Below are positions 34,293-44,642 of a stretch of 64,000 nt of DNA, in pieces. The DNA is from Delphinapterus leucas (taxonomy: Eukaryota > Chordata > Mammalia > Artiodactyla > Monodontidae). A program made the translations under genes and the position numbers. The notes under the pieces were generated by a model. The model was not told the DNA's origin, searched no databases, and worked only from the letters and a program-made list of their open reading frames with translations. Within the stretch, counting starts at the first letter, position 1, and every line of letters starts with the position of its first letter. The stretch is taken from the NCBI RefSeq assembly GCF_002288925.2, contig NW_022098049.1:1753050-1817049 (forward strand). The letters run 5' to 3'.

Positions 34293-34669
34293 ATATGGAA
34301 TCTAAAAGAAAAAGTTCTGAAGAACCTAGGGGCAGGGCAGGAATAAAGACACAGACATAGAGAATGGATTTGAGGACACGGGGAGCGGGAAGGGTAAACT
34401 GGGATGAAGTGAGAGAGTGGCATGGACCTATATACACTACCAAATGTAAAATAAATAGCTAGTGGGAAGCAGCCGCATAGCACAGGGAGATCAGCTCGGT
34501 GCTTTGTGACCACCCAGAGGGGTGGGATAGGGAGGGTGGGAGGGAGACACAAGAGGGAGGGGATATGGGGATATATGTATATGTATACCTGATTCACTCT
34601 GTTATAAAGCAGAAACTAACACACCATTGTAAAGCAATTATACTCCATTAAAGATGTTTAAAAAAATGC

Positions 34670-34960
34670 AGGAGCAGATTAGAATATAGTTTGAAAATAT
34701 ACTGGCTATGATTCCATTTATATGAAATGTTCAGAATAGGCAGATCTGTACAGACAGAAAGTGGGTAGGGGGCTAGACAGGATTGGGGGCTAAGAGATGT
34801 GAGATTTCTTTGTGGGGTAATGAAAATGTTACAAGATTGATATTGTGGTGATGGTTACACAACTCGGTGAATATACAAAAAGCCATTGAATTGTAGGCAT
34901 CAAATGGGTGAACTGTATGGTATCTCAATTTTACATATATATAAGAATATATTTTCATTT
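34670..34960 (+). mobile_element. Old L1 3'-UTR fragment
   Basis: ctatgattccatttatatga, aacaggatt-type and ggtgatggttacacaactcg, then aatgggtgaactgtatggta: the 3' UTR pattern of older L1M families. Confidence 0.6.
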
Positions 34961-35060
34961 TCATATCTTTTTATATTTTTATATATATTTATATTTTATA
35001 TATTTATATAACATAAATATATATGATTTTTTATTTTTAACATAATTTTATATGTATATA
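34925..35060. repeat. AT-rich low-complexity stretch
   Basis: About 135 bp of TATATT/ATTTATA, ending in a short GA run. Likely grown from an L1 tail. Confidence 0.85.
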
Positions 35061-35439
35061 TATAGAGAGAGAAAGAGAGTATGTGACAATAGAAACTAGA
35101 AACCGAATAAAGTTAAGTCTTGAGTTACAGGGAAAGCTGATTTAAGGAACACTTAAATTACTACAAAATTGTTATCTTTTCCCCCAGAACCTGTTCCTGC
35201 CTTTCCTTTCTTGGGGAAGACTGAGTGGCAGCAGCAATCCAATTGCCCAAGCCAGAAACAAGGGGGGGCATTTTTTACAACCCTGGGTTTTAACCAAACA
35301 CCAAGTTCTCTCACTTCTAGCTCCCAAATCTCTCTCCGAATCACCCCTCCACCAGCCCCAGAACTACTGTCATCATTCAGTCCCTCGCCCCCATTTCCCT
35401 GCACAGCCTCCTAACTTGCCTCCCTGCCCCAGTCTCTCC

Positions 35440-35632
35440 CCACCAGCCCCATCTGTGTTCCAGGCTGCAGCCAGAGTAATGTTTTCTACAGTGTAAGTCC
35501 CATCATGCCTCTCGTCTGACTGTCGGTGGCTCCCACTGCCTACAGATTAAGCCCAAGCTCCTCTTGGCATCCTGCCTGTACCTCCCAACCTCCAACCTAC
35601 TGTATCCCCCATCTCATCTCTCCCGACCCCTG

Positions 35633-35669
<37 letters not shown>

Positions 35670-35930
35670 TTGAAGCCCATCCTCAACTACTGTGTCCCAC
35701 TCCCTCCACCTTCTCTCTTGCCCGGCCCAGATGAATAATACCATGTGCTCCAAGAATCCTCTCCTGACCCCTTCCAGCCAAGTCAGGTGCTTCTTCCTCT
35801 GTGCTCCTAAAACCCCTTCTGTATGTCTCTATTATAATTCTAGACACACAGTATTATAATTGTCTCTGTGTTTGTCTACCACATAAGCCTGTGGCCTCCT
35901 TGCAGATAAAATCCACGTTATCTTCCTTTT
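35440..35930. mobile_element. L2-like LINE fragment
   Basis: cagattaagcccaagctcct, cctcccaacctccaacctac, and ctctattataattctagaca with gcctgtggcctccttgcaga: the L2 3'-region pattern. A (CA)n at 35635-35668 interrupts it. Confidence 0.6.
35635..35668. repeat. (CA)n microsatellite
   Basis: About 17 CA units. Confidence 0.95.
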
Positions 35931-35939
35931 TTTTTTTAC

Positions 35940-36020
35940 TTCTTTTTTTCCTTCCAGTTTTATTGAGATATAATTGACATACAGCACTGTATACATTTAA
36001 GGTGTACAGCATAATGATTT
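35940..36020 (-). mobile_element. L1 3'-end fragment (minus)
   Basis: ccagttttattgagatataa ttgacatacagcac ... ggtgtacagcataatgattt is the antisense of a common L1 3' end. Confidence 0.65.
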
Positions 36021-36617
36021 GACCTGGGTCTTCTTTAACTTTTTTGTTAACACAGGCTCAAGACGAGGCAAGCATGCATTATATAGTGTGTTGTATGAAT
36101 AAATCTTCACTGGCAATGTCAGAAGTTTAATTAGACTCGGGATGGTAGTAAGATATTTGAAAACAATAATCATTTGTGGGAAAATACCCAGGATGGGATA
36201 AAATAGATTAATGTTCACAAACTTCTTCCCTTTATCCAACCTGCCCAAGAGAACCCTAACTAACAGCCTAATTCTTCTTCTTCCCCCATCACCTGAGAGA
36301 CCAATTCCTAGACGTTTTTGGTGCAGAGTCTGGAGTCAGCAAAGAAAGACAGCAGCAGAGGGCTTGAAGCAGAAGCAGAAGGACTTAAGGAAACAGGCCA
36401 AATCAATCTATGTAATAAAGAATGAAAAGAGAAAAAAAGAGGAAGTTGAGTAAGTAGAAGCCACTGGAGCTGGTGGAGAAGGAAAAAATTCTTCAAAGTT
36501 CTAGGGAGGGAACAGCTTCAAACAGACTGTGGGATATAAAAAAACTGGGCAAGGGTCCAAAGAACATGCCATGGGGTATACCTGGAAGCCTGCTGAATGT
36601 CCTTTGAGAAAGATGAG
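36021..36617. other. Intergenic, no recognised element
   Basis: Unique-looking sequence with no gene or repeat I can name. Confidence 0.4.
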
Positions 36618-36633
36618 AAAAATATTAAGTTCC

Positions 36634-36843
36634 GGGCTTCCCTGGTGGCGCAGTGGTTGAGAGTCCGCCTGCCGATGCAGGGGACACGGGTTCACACCCC
36701 GGTCCAGGAAGATCCCACATGTCGCAGAGCGGCTGGGCCGGTGAGCCATGGCCGCTGAGCCTGCGTGTCCGGAGCCTGTGCTCCGCAACGGGAGAGGCCA
36801 CAGCAGTGAGAGGCCCGCATACCACAAAAATAAATAAATAAAT
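36634..36843 (+). mobile_element. CHR-2 SINE with target duplication
   Basis: Full CHR-2 body and (AAAT)n tail. The perfect 16-bp duplication AAAAATATTAAGTTCC lies at 36618-36633 and 36844-36859. Confidence 0.96.
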
Positions 36844-36859
36844 AAAAATATTAAGTTCC

Positions 36860-37395
36860 CTTTTCATCATGTTTTGGTTTATTCGGATTATTCTTCTGTA
36901 ACTAATTCTAGGACTGGACCATGTGGGTCACAGCTTCAATAGGGTTACATGAGGAGTCGTTTCAGTAAATGTGAAATGAAACTGGAAAACCAACTGAAAA
37001 CATATCCCGCTACTAATAGGATAAGCCTCATTACCCATGTCCAAGGACCATGCTCATCTTCACATCTGTTCTTACTGTTCTATGTCTGGTAGGAATTCTC
37101 GTGAGACCAGAAATAGACAGAAACACAGTTAAGCAGCAGAGGACAAGTGACTTTCCACAATCACAGGGAGTATCCATGGCAAGGCCACCCCAGAATTCAG
37201 GGGCCCTGAATTCTAGCCCCTGCTTTACTACTAATGGCTTATACGACCCTGGACAAGTGATTTCCGCTCTTTAAGCCTCAGTTTCCTTGTTTGAAAAATG
37301 AGGGGGTTTAAACCAGACAACCATCAAGTAATCATTCCAACTGTGAGATGCTACGATCACAGGGATCTGAGCCAACCTCCTCTCAAAAGTCTCCA
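36860..37395. other. Intergenic with MIR-like fossil
   Basis: About 37180-37310 has an MIR core pattern (ctggacaagtgatttccgct ... cagtttccttgtttgaaaaa). No gene. Confidence 0.45.
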
Positions 37396-37596
37396 GGGGC
37401 TTCCCTGGTGGCGCCTGCCGACGCAGGGGACACGGGTTCGTGCCCCAGTCCGGGAAGATCCCACATGATGCGGAGCGGCTGGGCCCATGAGCCATGGCCG
37501 CTGAGCCTGCGCGTCCGGAGCCTGTGCTCCACAACGGGAGAGGCCACAGCAGTGAGAGGCCCGCGTACCGCAAAAAAAAAAAAAAAAAAAATCAAA
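37396..37596 (+). mobile_element. CHR-2 SINE lacking its A-box segment
   Basis: Reads cttccctggtggcgcctgcc: compared with the other copies, about 17 bp (agtggttgagagtccgc) are missing between two GC-rich direct repeats. The rest is intact, with a long A-run. The 12-bp duplication CAAAAGTCTCCA lies at 37384-37395 and 37597-37608. Confidence 0.94.
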
Positions 37597-37608
37597 CAAA
37601 AGTCTCCA

Positions 37609-38049
37609 AACTCCAGCTCACTTGGCCAGCAGTGAGCTAAAGAAAGCTTTAGGGCAACAGCTCTAAAGCTTTTGAGCAAGGTTTGTCAGCACCGCCCTGA
37701 GGGAACTTTAAAGGAGCTTGTGTGCCCATAAACAGCATTTAATTAAAGAGCAGCAAATTAGCAGCAGGGAAAACTGAAAAGTAGGCTGGCTGTCCAGGAA
37801 TATTTCTTTGCATCTCTGCTCAACCATAATACACTCACAATGGCCTTTGTTAGAGAAACAGAGAACCTTTGTTTGGGGTCATTTGACCAGCTGCCCTGGA
37901 AAGACAGCTGCCCCAGCTCTCTGCCCGGATGCTGTCTCTACCCTGCAGAGGTGAAAAAGCCTCCCAGGTGCCAACGTGGGAATCAGGCTGGGAATTGGGT
38001 TGGTCTTAGCAGGATGAAGTTCTCTATAAGGGATTTTTAAATCCGTGGG
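37609..38049. other. Intergenic, unique
   Basis: Repeat-free stretch before the L1 at 38050; 37610-37840 has balanced composition and could be conserved non-coding DNA. No gene. Confidence 0.4.
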
Positions 38050-38064
38050 TGTCCCAGAAGTTTT

Positions 38065-38940
38065 TTTTTTTTGGTTTTTTGTTTTGGTTTTTTTTTAACA
38101 TCTTTATTGGAGTATAATTGCTTTACAATGGTGTGTTAGTTTCTGCTTTATAACAAAGTGAATCAGCTATACCTATACATATATCCCCATATCTCCTCCC
38201 TCTTGTGTCTCCCTCCCACCCTCCCTATCCCACCCCTCTAGGTGGTCACAAAGCACTGAGCTGATCTCCCTGTGCTATGCGGCTGCTTCCCACTAGCTAT
38301 CTATTTTACATTTGGTAGTGTATGTATGTCCATGCCACTCTCTCACTTACTTTGTCCCAGCTTACCCTTCCCCCTCCCCATGTCCTCAAGTCCATTCTCT
38401 ACGTCTGTGTCTTTATTCCTGTCCTGCCCCTAGGTTCTTCAGAACCATTTTTTTTTTTTTTTTTTTTTTAGATTCCTATCAAAAAGAGTCATGGGGCTTC
38501 CCTGGTGGCGCAGTGGTTGAGAGTCCGCCTGCCGATGCAGGGGACGCGGGTTTGTGCCCCAGGAAGATTCCACATGCCGCGGAGCGGCTAGGCCCGTGAG
38601 CCATGGCCGCTGAGCCTGCGTGTCTGGAGCCTGTGCTCCACAACGGGAGAGGCCACAGCAGTGAGAGGCCCGAGTACCGCAAAAAAAAAAAAAAAAAGAG
38701 TCATGTACCACAATGTTCATTGCAGCTCTATTTACAATAGACAGGACATGGAAGCAACCTAAGCGTCCATCGACAGATGAATGGATAAAGAAGATGTGGC
38801 ACATATATGCAATGGAATATTACTCAGCCATAAAAAGAAATGAAATTGAGTTATTTGTAGTGAGGTGGATGGACCTAGAGTCTGTCATACAGAGTAAGTC
38901 AGAAAGAGAAAAATAAATACCATATGCTAACACATATATA
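38065..38940 (-). mobile_element. L1 insertion with internal 5' inversion (twin priming), carrying a CHR-2
   Basis: The left part (about 38065-38477) is L1 3' UTR in minus sense, beginning with the T-run of the poly-A. The right part (about 38478-38940) is the adjoining end of ORF2 in plus sense. The junction on the element is exact: plus-sense text ends in cacatatatatg, and minus-sense text resumes with gaatct, as in the uninterrupted copy at 34280-34302. The target duplication TGTCCCAGAAGTTTT lies at 38050-38064 and 38941-38955. A CHR-2 sits in it at 38494. Confidence 0.92.
38494..38692 (+). mobile_element. CHR-2 SINE nested in the inverted L1
   Basis: Full CHR-2 with A-tail. The perfect 13-bp duplication AAAAAGAGTCATG lies at 38481-38493 and 38693-38705, both L1 ORF2-end sequence, so it is younger than the L1. 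Confidence 0.96.
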
Positions 38941-38955
38941 TGTCCCAGAAGTTTT

Positions 38956-40160
38956 ACATGCTGCTTCCAACTCCCTGGTGTGGCAGATTATCAGCATGTT
39001 GTGTAAAAACGACTAGGGCTCCAAGGAGGAAGGACTTCCATGGCACATGAAAACGTTGATCCCCTGCATGGAGAAATTGCTTACTTTTCCACATCAGAGT
39101 AAAGTTTAGACTTCAGAAGGATTTCATCACGGTAGGATTCAGAAATCTGCCCAAGGCCACAGAAACTAGTAAGTGTCAGAGCTAGGATTTGAACCCAGGT
39201 TTCTCTGAGAGGGAAGCCCATGCTTTTACCCACAAGCCTCCAGCCCTTCGTCAAGTGCTCTTCGTGGCTCAGGACCCATTACAACACTGGAAGCAGCCCG
39301 TGGGCACACGCACATTCAAAATGGGCTGGTATGTGGGATACACGCCCCGAGAGTCACAGTCCCTGAGGACTCTTCCATCCTATCCCAGGCCGCGGATGCA
39401 GACCATCCTCCTTGCTGGGAGCCTGGCTTTCATGTCTGTGGTCATGGAAGGCTGGCTGGAACGGGACGCATGGATTGGGTGCTGCCTTTGAAGGAGCTTT
39501 GAAGAGAAAAACAGACTGAACGACTGGGGTATCAAATGATTTTAACTATCAACCCCTGTTGACTCATAAGAATGAAGGACCAGGAGATTAAGGGAATTTG
39601 ACATCCATGTCATGACCTGTAAAACTTTCTTTAGTTGTTTTTTCCAACTGCCTCCTTGAACCAATTTTTCTTTTTTTCTTCTTCTGTTATTTGACAGAAG
39701 GTTGCAGACTTGTAGGCTACGCAGCGCCTGTCTCTGGCAGAGCTCACACACTGTTTTATAATTATCTAGTCCTGTGACTGTTCCTCCTTCATTAGGCCCT
39801 GAGATCCCTGAGGCAAGGATCTTCTCTTACTCATCTCTAAGACAATGAATACACAGATGTGTATTAGACTATTCTCTCCAGTTTTCTGGACATTCAAAAT
39901 TTTTCATCACACAAAATTCCAATAAAGCAGTTTTCTAACATAACCACAGTGCCATTACCAACTTCAGGAAAGTATCATTACTACAATCCTACTATCTTAC
40001 ATACAATCCACATTCTAATTTTACCGATTGCCTAATACTTCCCTTTACACCAACTTTTGTTTCCAGGATCCAATCCTGAATCACGTTTTGCAGTTACTTG
40101 TCATGCTTCTTTGCTCTCTTTCTATTTGGAACCATTTCTCAGCCTTTGTCTTCTACATTT
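38956..40160. other. Intergenic, MIR and old L1 remnants
   Basis: MIR-like sequence in minus sense at about 39140-39220 (gtgtcagagctaggatttga acccagg). From about 39900 there is sequence that resumes after the next SINE and looks like an old L1 3' region in minus sense. No gene. Confidence 0.4.
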
Positions 40161-40175
40161 AAAGACACTGACATC

Positions 40176-40476
40176 AGGGCTTCGCTGGTGGTGCAGTGGA
40201 TGAGAATCTGCCTGCCGATGCAGGGGACACGGGTTCGAGCCCTGGTCTAGGAAGATCCCACATGCCGCGGAGCAGCTAGGCCCGTGAGCCACAACTACTG
40301 AGCCTGCGCATCTGGAGCCCGTGCTCCACAACAAGAGAGGCCACGATAGTGAGAGGCCCGCGCACCGCGATGAAGAGTGGCCCCCGCTTGCCGCAACTAG
40401 AGAAGGCCCTCGCACAGAAATGAGGACCCAACACAGCCATAAATAAATAAATAAAGGAATTCCTTTTAAAAAAAAA
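40176..40476 (+). mobile_element. Long CHR-2 SINE
   Basis: Same long form as 14468-14797 (gaagagtggcccccgcttgc, acccaacacagccataaata). The duplication AAAGACACTGACATC (40161-40175) matches AAAGGCACTGACATC (40477-40491) with one mismatch. Confidence 0.93.
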
Positions 40477-40491
40477 AAAGGCACTGACATC

Positions 40492-41011
40492 CTTAAAGAG
40501 TAACTGTGTTGCTGTATGTGTCTGATTGTGTCCTCATGATTTGATTCTTGAATACTACAGGATTCTAGCAGGAATACTACATAAGACGGTGTGGCCTTCT
40601 CAGTGCCATGCATCGGGAGGTACCAGATGTCAGTTTGTCCTCTCATTGGCGACGTAGATGTTGATAATTTGGTGAAGGTGGTGTCTGCCAGGTGTCTCCA
40701 CTGCAAAGGGGCCATTTTTGCCTTTGTAAATAGTCTGTAACCTGTGGCAGACACTTTGAGACTGTGTAAACACCCTGTTCTCCAATGTTTCACCCAATGG
40801 TTTTGGCATCCACTGTTGATTCTCGCTTGAATCAATGAGTACTTTGATGGTTGCAAAATGGTGATTTTTGTAGCTCTATCATTCCTTCTATGTTTATTAG
40901 TTGGCATTCTACTGAGAAGAAGAGCTTTCCCTTCTCCCCCTAGCATTTGTTTATTTGCTAGTATCAGAATAGACTCAAAATCATGAGTTTTTTTGTAATA
41001 TAAACATTACC
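40492..41011 (-). mobile_element. Old L1 3'-region remnant (probable)
   Basis: tcattccttctatgtttatt agttggcattctactgagaa gaagagctttccct is a common antisense old-L1 pattern. It is contiguous in origin with about 39900-40160, now split by the SINE. Confidence 0.5.
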
Positions 41012-41213
41012 GGGCTTCCCTGGTGGCGCAGTGGTTGAGAATCCACCTGCCGATGCAGGGGACACGGGTTCGTGCCCCGGTCCGGGAAGATCCCACATGC
41101 CGCGGAGCAGCTGGGCCAGTGAGCCATGGCCGCTGGGCCTGCGCGTCCGGAGCCTATGCTCCACAACGGGAGAGGCCACAACAGTGAGAGGCCTGCGTAC
41201 CGCAAAAAAAAAA
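41012..41213 (+). mobile_element. CHR-2 SINE (plus)
   Basis: GGGCTTCCCTGGTGGCGCAG head to GCGTACCGCAAAAAAA tail. No clean target duplication seen. Confidence 0.93.
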
Positions 41214-42099
41214 CTATACCCCAATATAAAATTAAAATTAAAAAAAACACATACAGCGCATACTAGGGCCCGAGCTCTGAGCCCCCAAACTGAATCCATG
41301 TCCTCACTAGTGCGGAAGACAGGAGGCCAGGTGAGTAACTTCATCCCACTGCAATGGGCGCTGTCACAGAGGTGAGCCAAGTGCTCCAGGAAAGAGCACG
41401 GGAGGAAGGAATGGGGAGATGCACTGGAACCATCGTGAAGGAAGAATAGTTCTCCAGTAGAAATGGAGAAATGAGCCTTACAGGTGTGTTTGGAATCACT
41501 GAGGAGTCAATGGGCCTAAAGTTTGGAGGTTGTAGGATTGCCTGGTTGGATATGGAGATAGAGCAAAATAGATCAAGATGATTTTTTATAAAAATGGCAT
41601 TCCACCATGTGCATTCTTTTGTAACCCAACTCCTTTCCTTTCACAACTTGCTCTGGACATTGTCTCCATGTCAACACATGCAGATCAGTTTCAGTGGATT
41701 TTGAAATGAGTCATTTCCAGTGTCAGACCATGATTTATTTAACCCAACGCCCTGCTGATGGGCAGGCAGGCCGTTTCCAACTTTTTTGCTACTGCAATCT
41801 TTGTTCATCCTTCTTCTCCTGTGTCTGATTGTTTCCTTAGGATAGATGGCGGAGAGGCTTTTGGCTTCCAAGACCAAAGCCAGACCTGAAGGGTTCAAGG
41901 CCGGAGCTGGAAAAAGCGGTGCTAGATTGCCCGTCGTTTTCCCTCATCCATGCGTCATCCCCACAGCAGAATGCCCCTCCCTAGGAAGCTGCCTCTCTTG
42001 CCTGCCTGAGCCGACTCTGCACCGAGCATGAAAACGGGGCTTCCACTAACAGCTCTCACCAATTATTGCCAACACATATGAGTTAAGACTCCAGGTGGG
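41214..42099. other. Intergenic, with old L1 in minus sense at about 41580-41840
   Basis: The 41580-41840 stretch (ggcattccaccatgtgcatt, gcatgcag-type, gatttatttaacccaacgcc and ggccgtttccaacttttttg) matches antisense old-L1 3' sequence. The rest is unique. No gene. Confidence 0.45.
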
Positions 42100-42108
42100 C
42101 ACACTGAC

Positions 42109-42328
42109 TTTTTTTGTTGTTTTTTGTTTGTTTTTTGCGGTACGCGGGCCTCTCACTGCTGCGGCTTCTCCCGTTGCGGAGCACAGGCTCCGGACGCGCA
42201 GGCTCAGCGGCCATGGCTCACGGGCCCAGCCGCTCCGCGGCATGTGGGATCTTCCCGGACCGGAACACGAACCCGTGTCCCCTGCATCGGCAGGCGGACT
42301 CTCAACGACTGCGCCACCAGGGAAGCCC
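42109..42328 (-). mobile_element. CHR-2 SINE (minus) with target duplication
   Basis: GCGGTACGCGGGCCTCTCAC to CACCAGGGAAGCCC in plus orientation. CACACTGAC flanks it at 42100-42108 and 42329-42337. Confidence 0.94.
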
Positions 42329-42337
42329 CACACTGAC

Positions 42338-43800
42338 ATTTTTTAGACACAAAAGTTAGAGCCTAGATAGACTAATAATCTGTCCCAAGATGCCAGAATG
42401 GAAAAATACGAAGAAGGTAAAGGTTGAGAAGCCACTCTGCCTGGAAACGGGGGGGAGATGAGGATGAGTACGAGGCGGGAGGGGGAACACAGACCTGGAA
42501 GCCGGGCCTTCCAAATCCTGTCTTTTGGGGCAAGTCACTGAATTTCTCTGAGCCTTGGTTTTCTTGGGTGTAAAATGGGAAGATAATGGCTGCATCGTGG
42601 AGGTTTGTGAGGACTGATTAGATAACAAACGTGAAACACTGGTGCAGTGCTGGATGGTCAAAAGCCCAAGAGGAAACATTACGCACCACAGGTGGTTCAA
42701 CCGAAGAGATTGCATGGCAGGGACTGTTTAGACGGGTGTGGGCAGGCCTAAGGGAACAAGCAAGGCACCCAGAATCTAGCCACAGTGGGAAGCCATTACC
42801 ACCTGCAGGGCTGAAAAAACCTCGGAAGAAGAGTGTTACCAGAAGCCAGTGATTGTTAGTGCCGTGGAGAAGGGGACACTAGCTGGAGTCCTAGTTGCAG
42901 CTACTGCTGGTGACACAACACCAAAGAGAGAGGAAAAGAAAAATGAAGAAGGAATGCCAGGTTCCCTCTCTCCCCCGAGCCCTCCAATCTCCTGCCACTG
43001 CTTCCCAGGGTCAAGCCCAACCAGAAGCCAGTGACAAGGGACTCTGGGTGATGCAGACCCAGAGGTGGTCCAGACTGAGAAAGGCGAACGCTCAAATGGA
43101 CTCAAGTGGATTCTGGCCAGGAATCCAGGTAAACAAGCCATCGATTCAGAGACACCAAGAGGCAAGGTGGTGGAGTTCATCTAGCCCAGGCCTCCTTGTT
43201 TCAGAGATGCGGAGACAGCAGTCCAACATAAGTCATCTGCCTAAGGTCACCTTCTAATTAGTTACACATCCAGGACCAGAACCGAAATATTATACTCCAG
43301 AACCAGCTTTTTCTGTCCTTTATTATAAGCATTATTATTACAGCCATGCACCAAAGTTGTCTTTGGTATAGCCATCAATGCACTTATTCCTAAAGCCTCT
43401 GAGCCATAAAAGGTCCATTGTCCCCTGTAAACTATGAGAAATCAGAGTAACCTCCTCTTTTATAGGCTCAAGAAAGTAAGAAGTACAAACATTCTTCAGT
43501 TCTCAAGGATAATGAAGGACGAATCTTCCTCCAAATTCAAATTCAAAACAGTCCAAATTCAAACCGAAGCTTGGTAAGAAATGAAGCTGAGATGGTAGTG
43601 ATTGGTTGTTGATTCATTACTGATCCATTCATTTCATTCCCACACTGCAGATTCTAGCAAGGTTTCTCAATATTTAATGAGCACCTACTATATACTCAGC
43701 ACCATACTATATGCTGGGGATACCAAAATACATTAGACAATATTCTTGTCCTTAAAGCAGTTATCTGCCTATTTCTTTATTCTCCCTCTCCCAACACATG
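42338..43800. other. Intergenic with MIR/L2 fossils
   Basis: MIR-like at about 42490-42650 (plus) and 43180-43290 (minus sense), L2-like at about 43660-43760. Remaining sequence is unique, with no supported gene. Confidence 0.45.
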
Positions 43801-43801
43801 T

Positions 43802-43830
43802 ACACACACACACACACACACAACACACAC
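43802..43830. repeat. (CA)n microsatellite
   Basis: About 14 CA units with one interruption. Confidence 0.9.
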
Positions 43831-43959
43831 TTTTACATCTTTCTGTTGTTGATATTGATGACAGAAGCATTCCTCAGTCCCAGAACATGATCACTGGCAT
43901 GAGTTTACATCACACCAAGTATTTTTAGAGTTGTCACCTGCAGACATAAGCCTGTGTTT

Positions 43960-44160
43960 CTTTGTCCTGCCATGGAAGGGACATAACCCTTCCTCTGATT
44001 TCCCATGGCCCTTTATATATACCTCTGTTATAGCATGTATCACCCTGTCTCCACCATCAGAGTCCCTCAAGGACAATAGTCAAAACCCAGGCATCTTTGC
44101 AGCTCAGTACTCTAGTGCCTAATACATAGTATGTGCTTAATACATATTTATTGATTAATG
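43960..44160 (+). mobile_element. L2-like LINE 3' end
   Basis: The text agtgcctaatacatagtatg tgcttaatacatatttattg attaatgg is the L2 terminal pattern, ending in a GAATGG-type tail. Confidence 0.6.
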
Positions 44161-44400
44161 GAATGGTAAATGGATAAATTGATGAATGGATGAATTATGA
44201 ATATATGAATTTATAGGTGAGTTAGTGTATGGGTAGGCAGATGAGTAGATAGATAGATGTTTGGGCAGATGGATGGTTGGATGTTGGGTGGAGAGATGGA
44301 TGAATAGATAAATGGATGGGTAGGTGATGATGGTTGGGTGGCTGGGTAGATGGATGAGTAGTTGGTGGATGAATGGGTGGATAAATAATTTAAAAGATAT
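44155..44400. repeat. Degenerate (TGGA)n/(GATG)n tetranucleotide array
   Basis: About 245 bp of variant GGAT/GATA/GGTT units (tggataaatt, gatgaatggatg, gatagatagatg, ggatggttgg). It directly continues the 3' tail of the L2-like element. Confidence 0.9.
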
Positions 44401-44440
44401 TTATATTCCTTGTGGCTTTAGGAAAACAATACCTACCCTG

Positions 44441-44629
44441 GGGATTTCCCTGGTGGCACAGTGGATGGGACTCTGTGCTCCCAAAGCAGGAGGCCAGGGT
44501 TCAATCCCTGGTCAAGGAACTAGATCCCGCACGCATGCCACAACTCAGAGTTCACATGCCACAACTATGGAGCCCACCTTCTGCAACTGCGACCTAGTGC
44601 AACCAAATAAATAAATTTTTTAAAATAAT
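44441..44629 (+). mobile_element. CHR-1-type SINE (ACTAGATCCCGCAC subfamily) with target duplication
   Basis: gggatttccctggtggcaca head and B box GGTTCAATCCC. The perfect 13-bp duplication AATACCTACCCTG lies at 44428-44440 and 44630-44642. Confidence 0.93.
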
Positions 44630-44642
44630 AATACCTACCCTG

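Larger units (their letters stand above)
28557..34661 (+). mobile_element. Near-full-length but inactive L1 LINE
   Basis: 5' UTR-like sequence leads to ORF1 at 29391 and ORF2 from about 30325, then a 3' UTR ending cattaaagatgttta plus A-run. ORF1 encodes the coiled-coil RNA-binding protein: it has a stop (TAG 29721), a frameshift near 29905 and a small deletion near 30100. ORF2 encodes endonuclease and reverse transcriptase: the LNVNGLNAP and CLQEAH motifs, GDFN, the SRIDHILGH motif, the RT motif FADDMIL (32594-32614), and the C-terminal C-x3-C-x7-H-x4-C knuckle (about 33871-33930). Frame changes, stops (31180, 34147) and a CHR-2 insertion at 30580 break ORF2. The 5' edge is uncertain by about 150 bp. 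Confidence 0.92.

Noticed and set aside
40122..40946. 274-codon minus-strand frame
   Set aside because: Most of it is reverse-complement CHR-2 SINE flanked by old L1; no protein family match.
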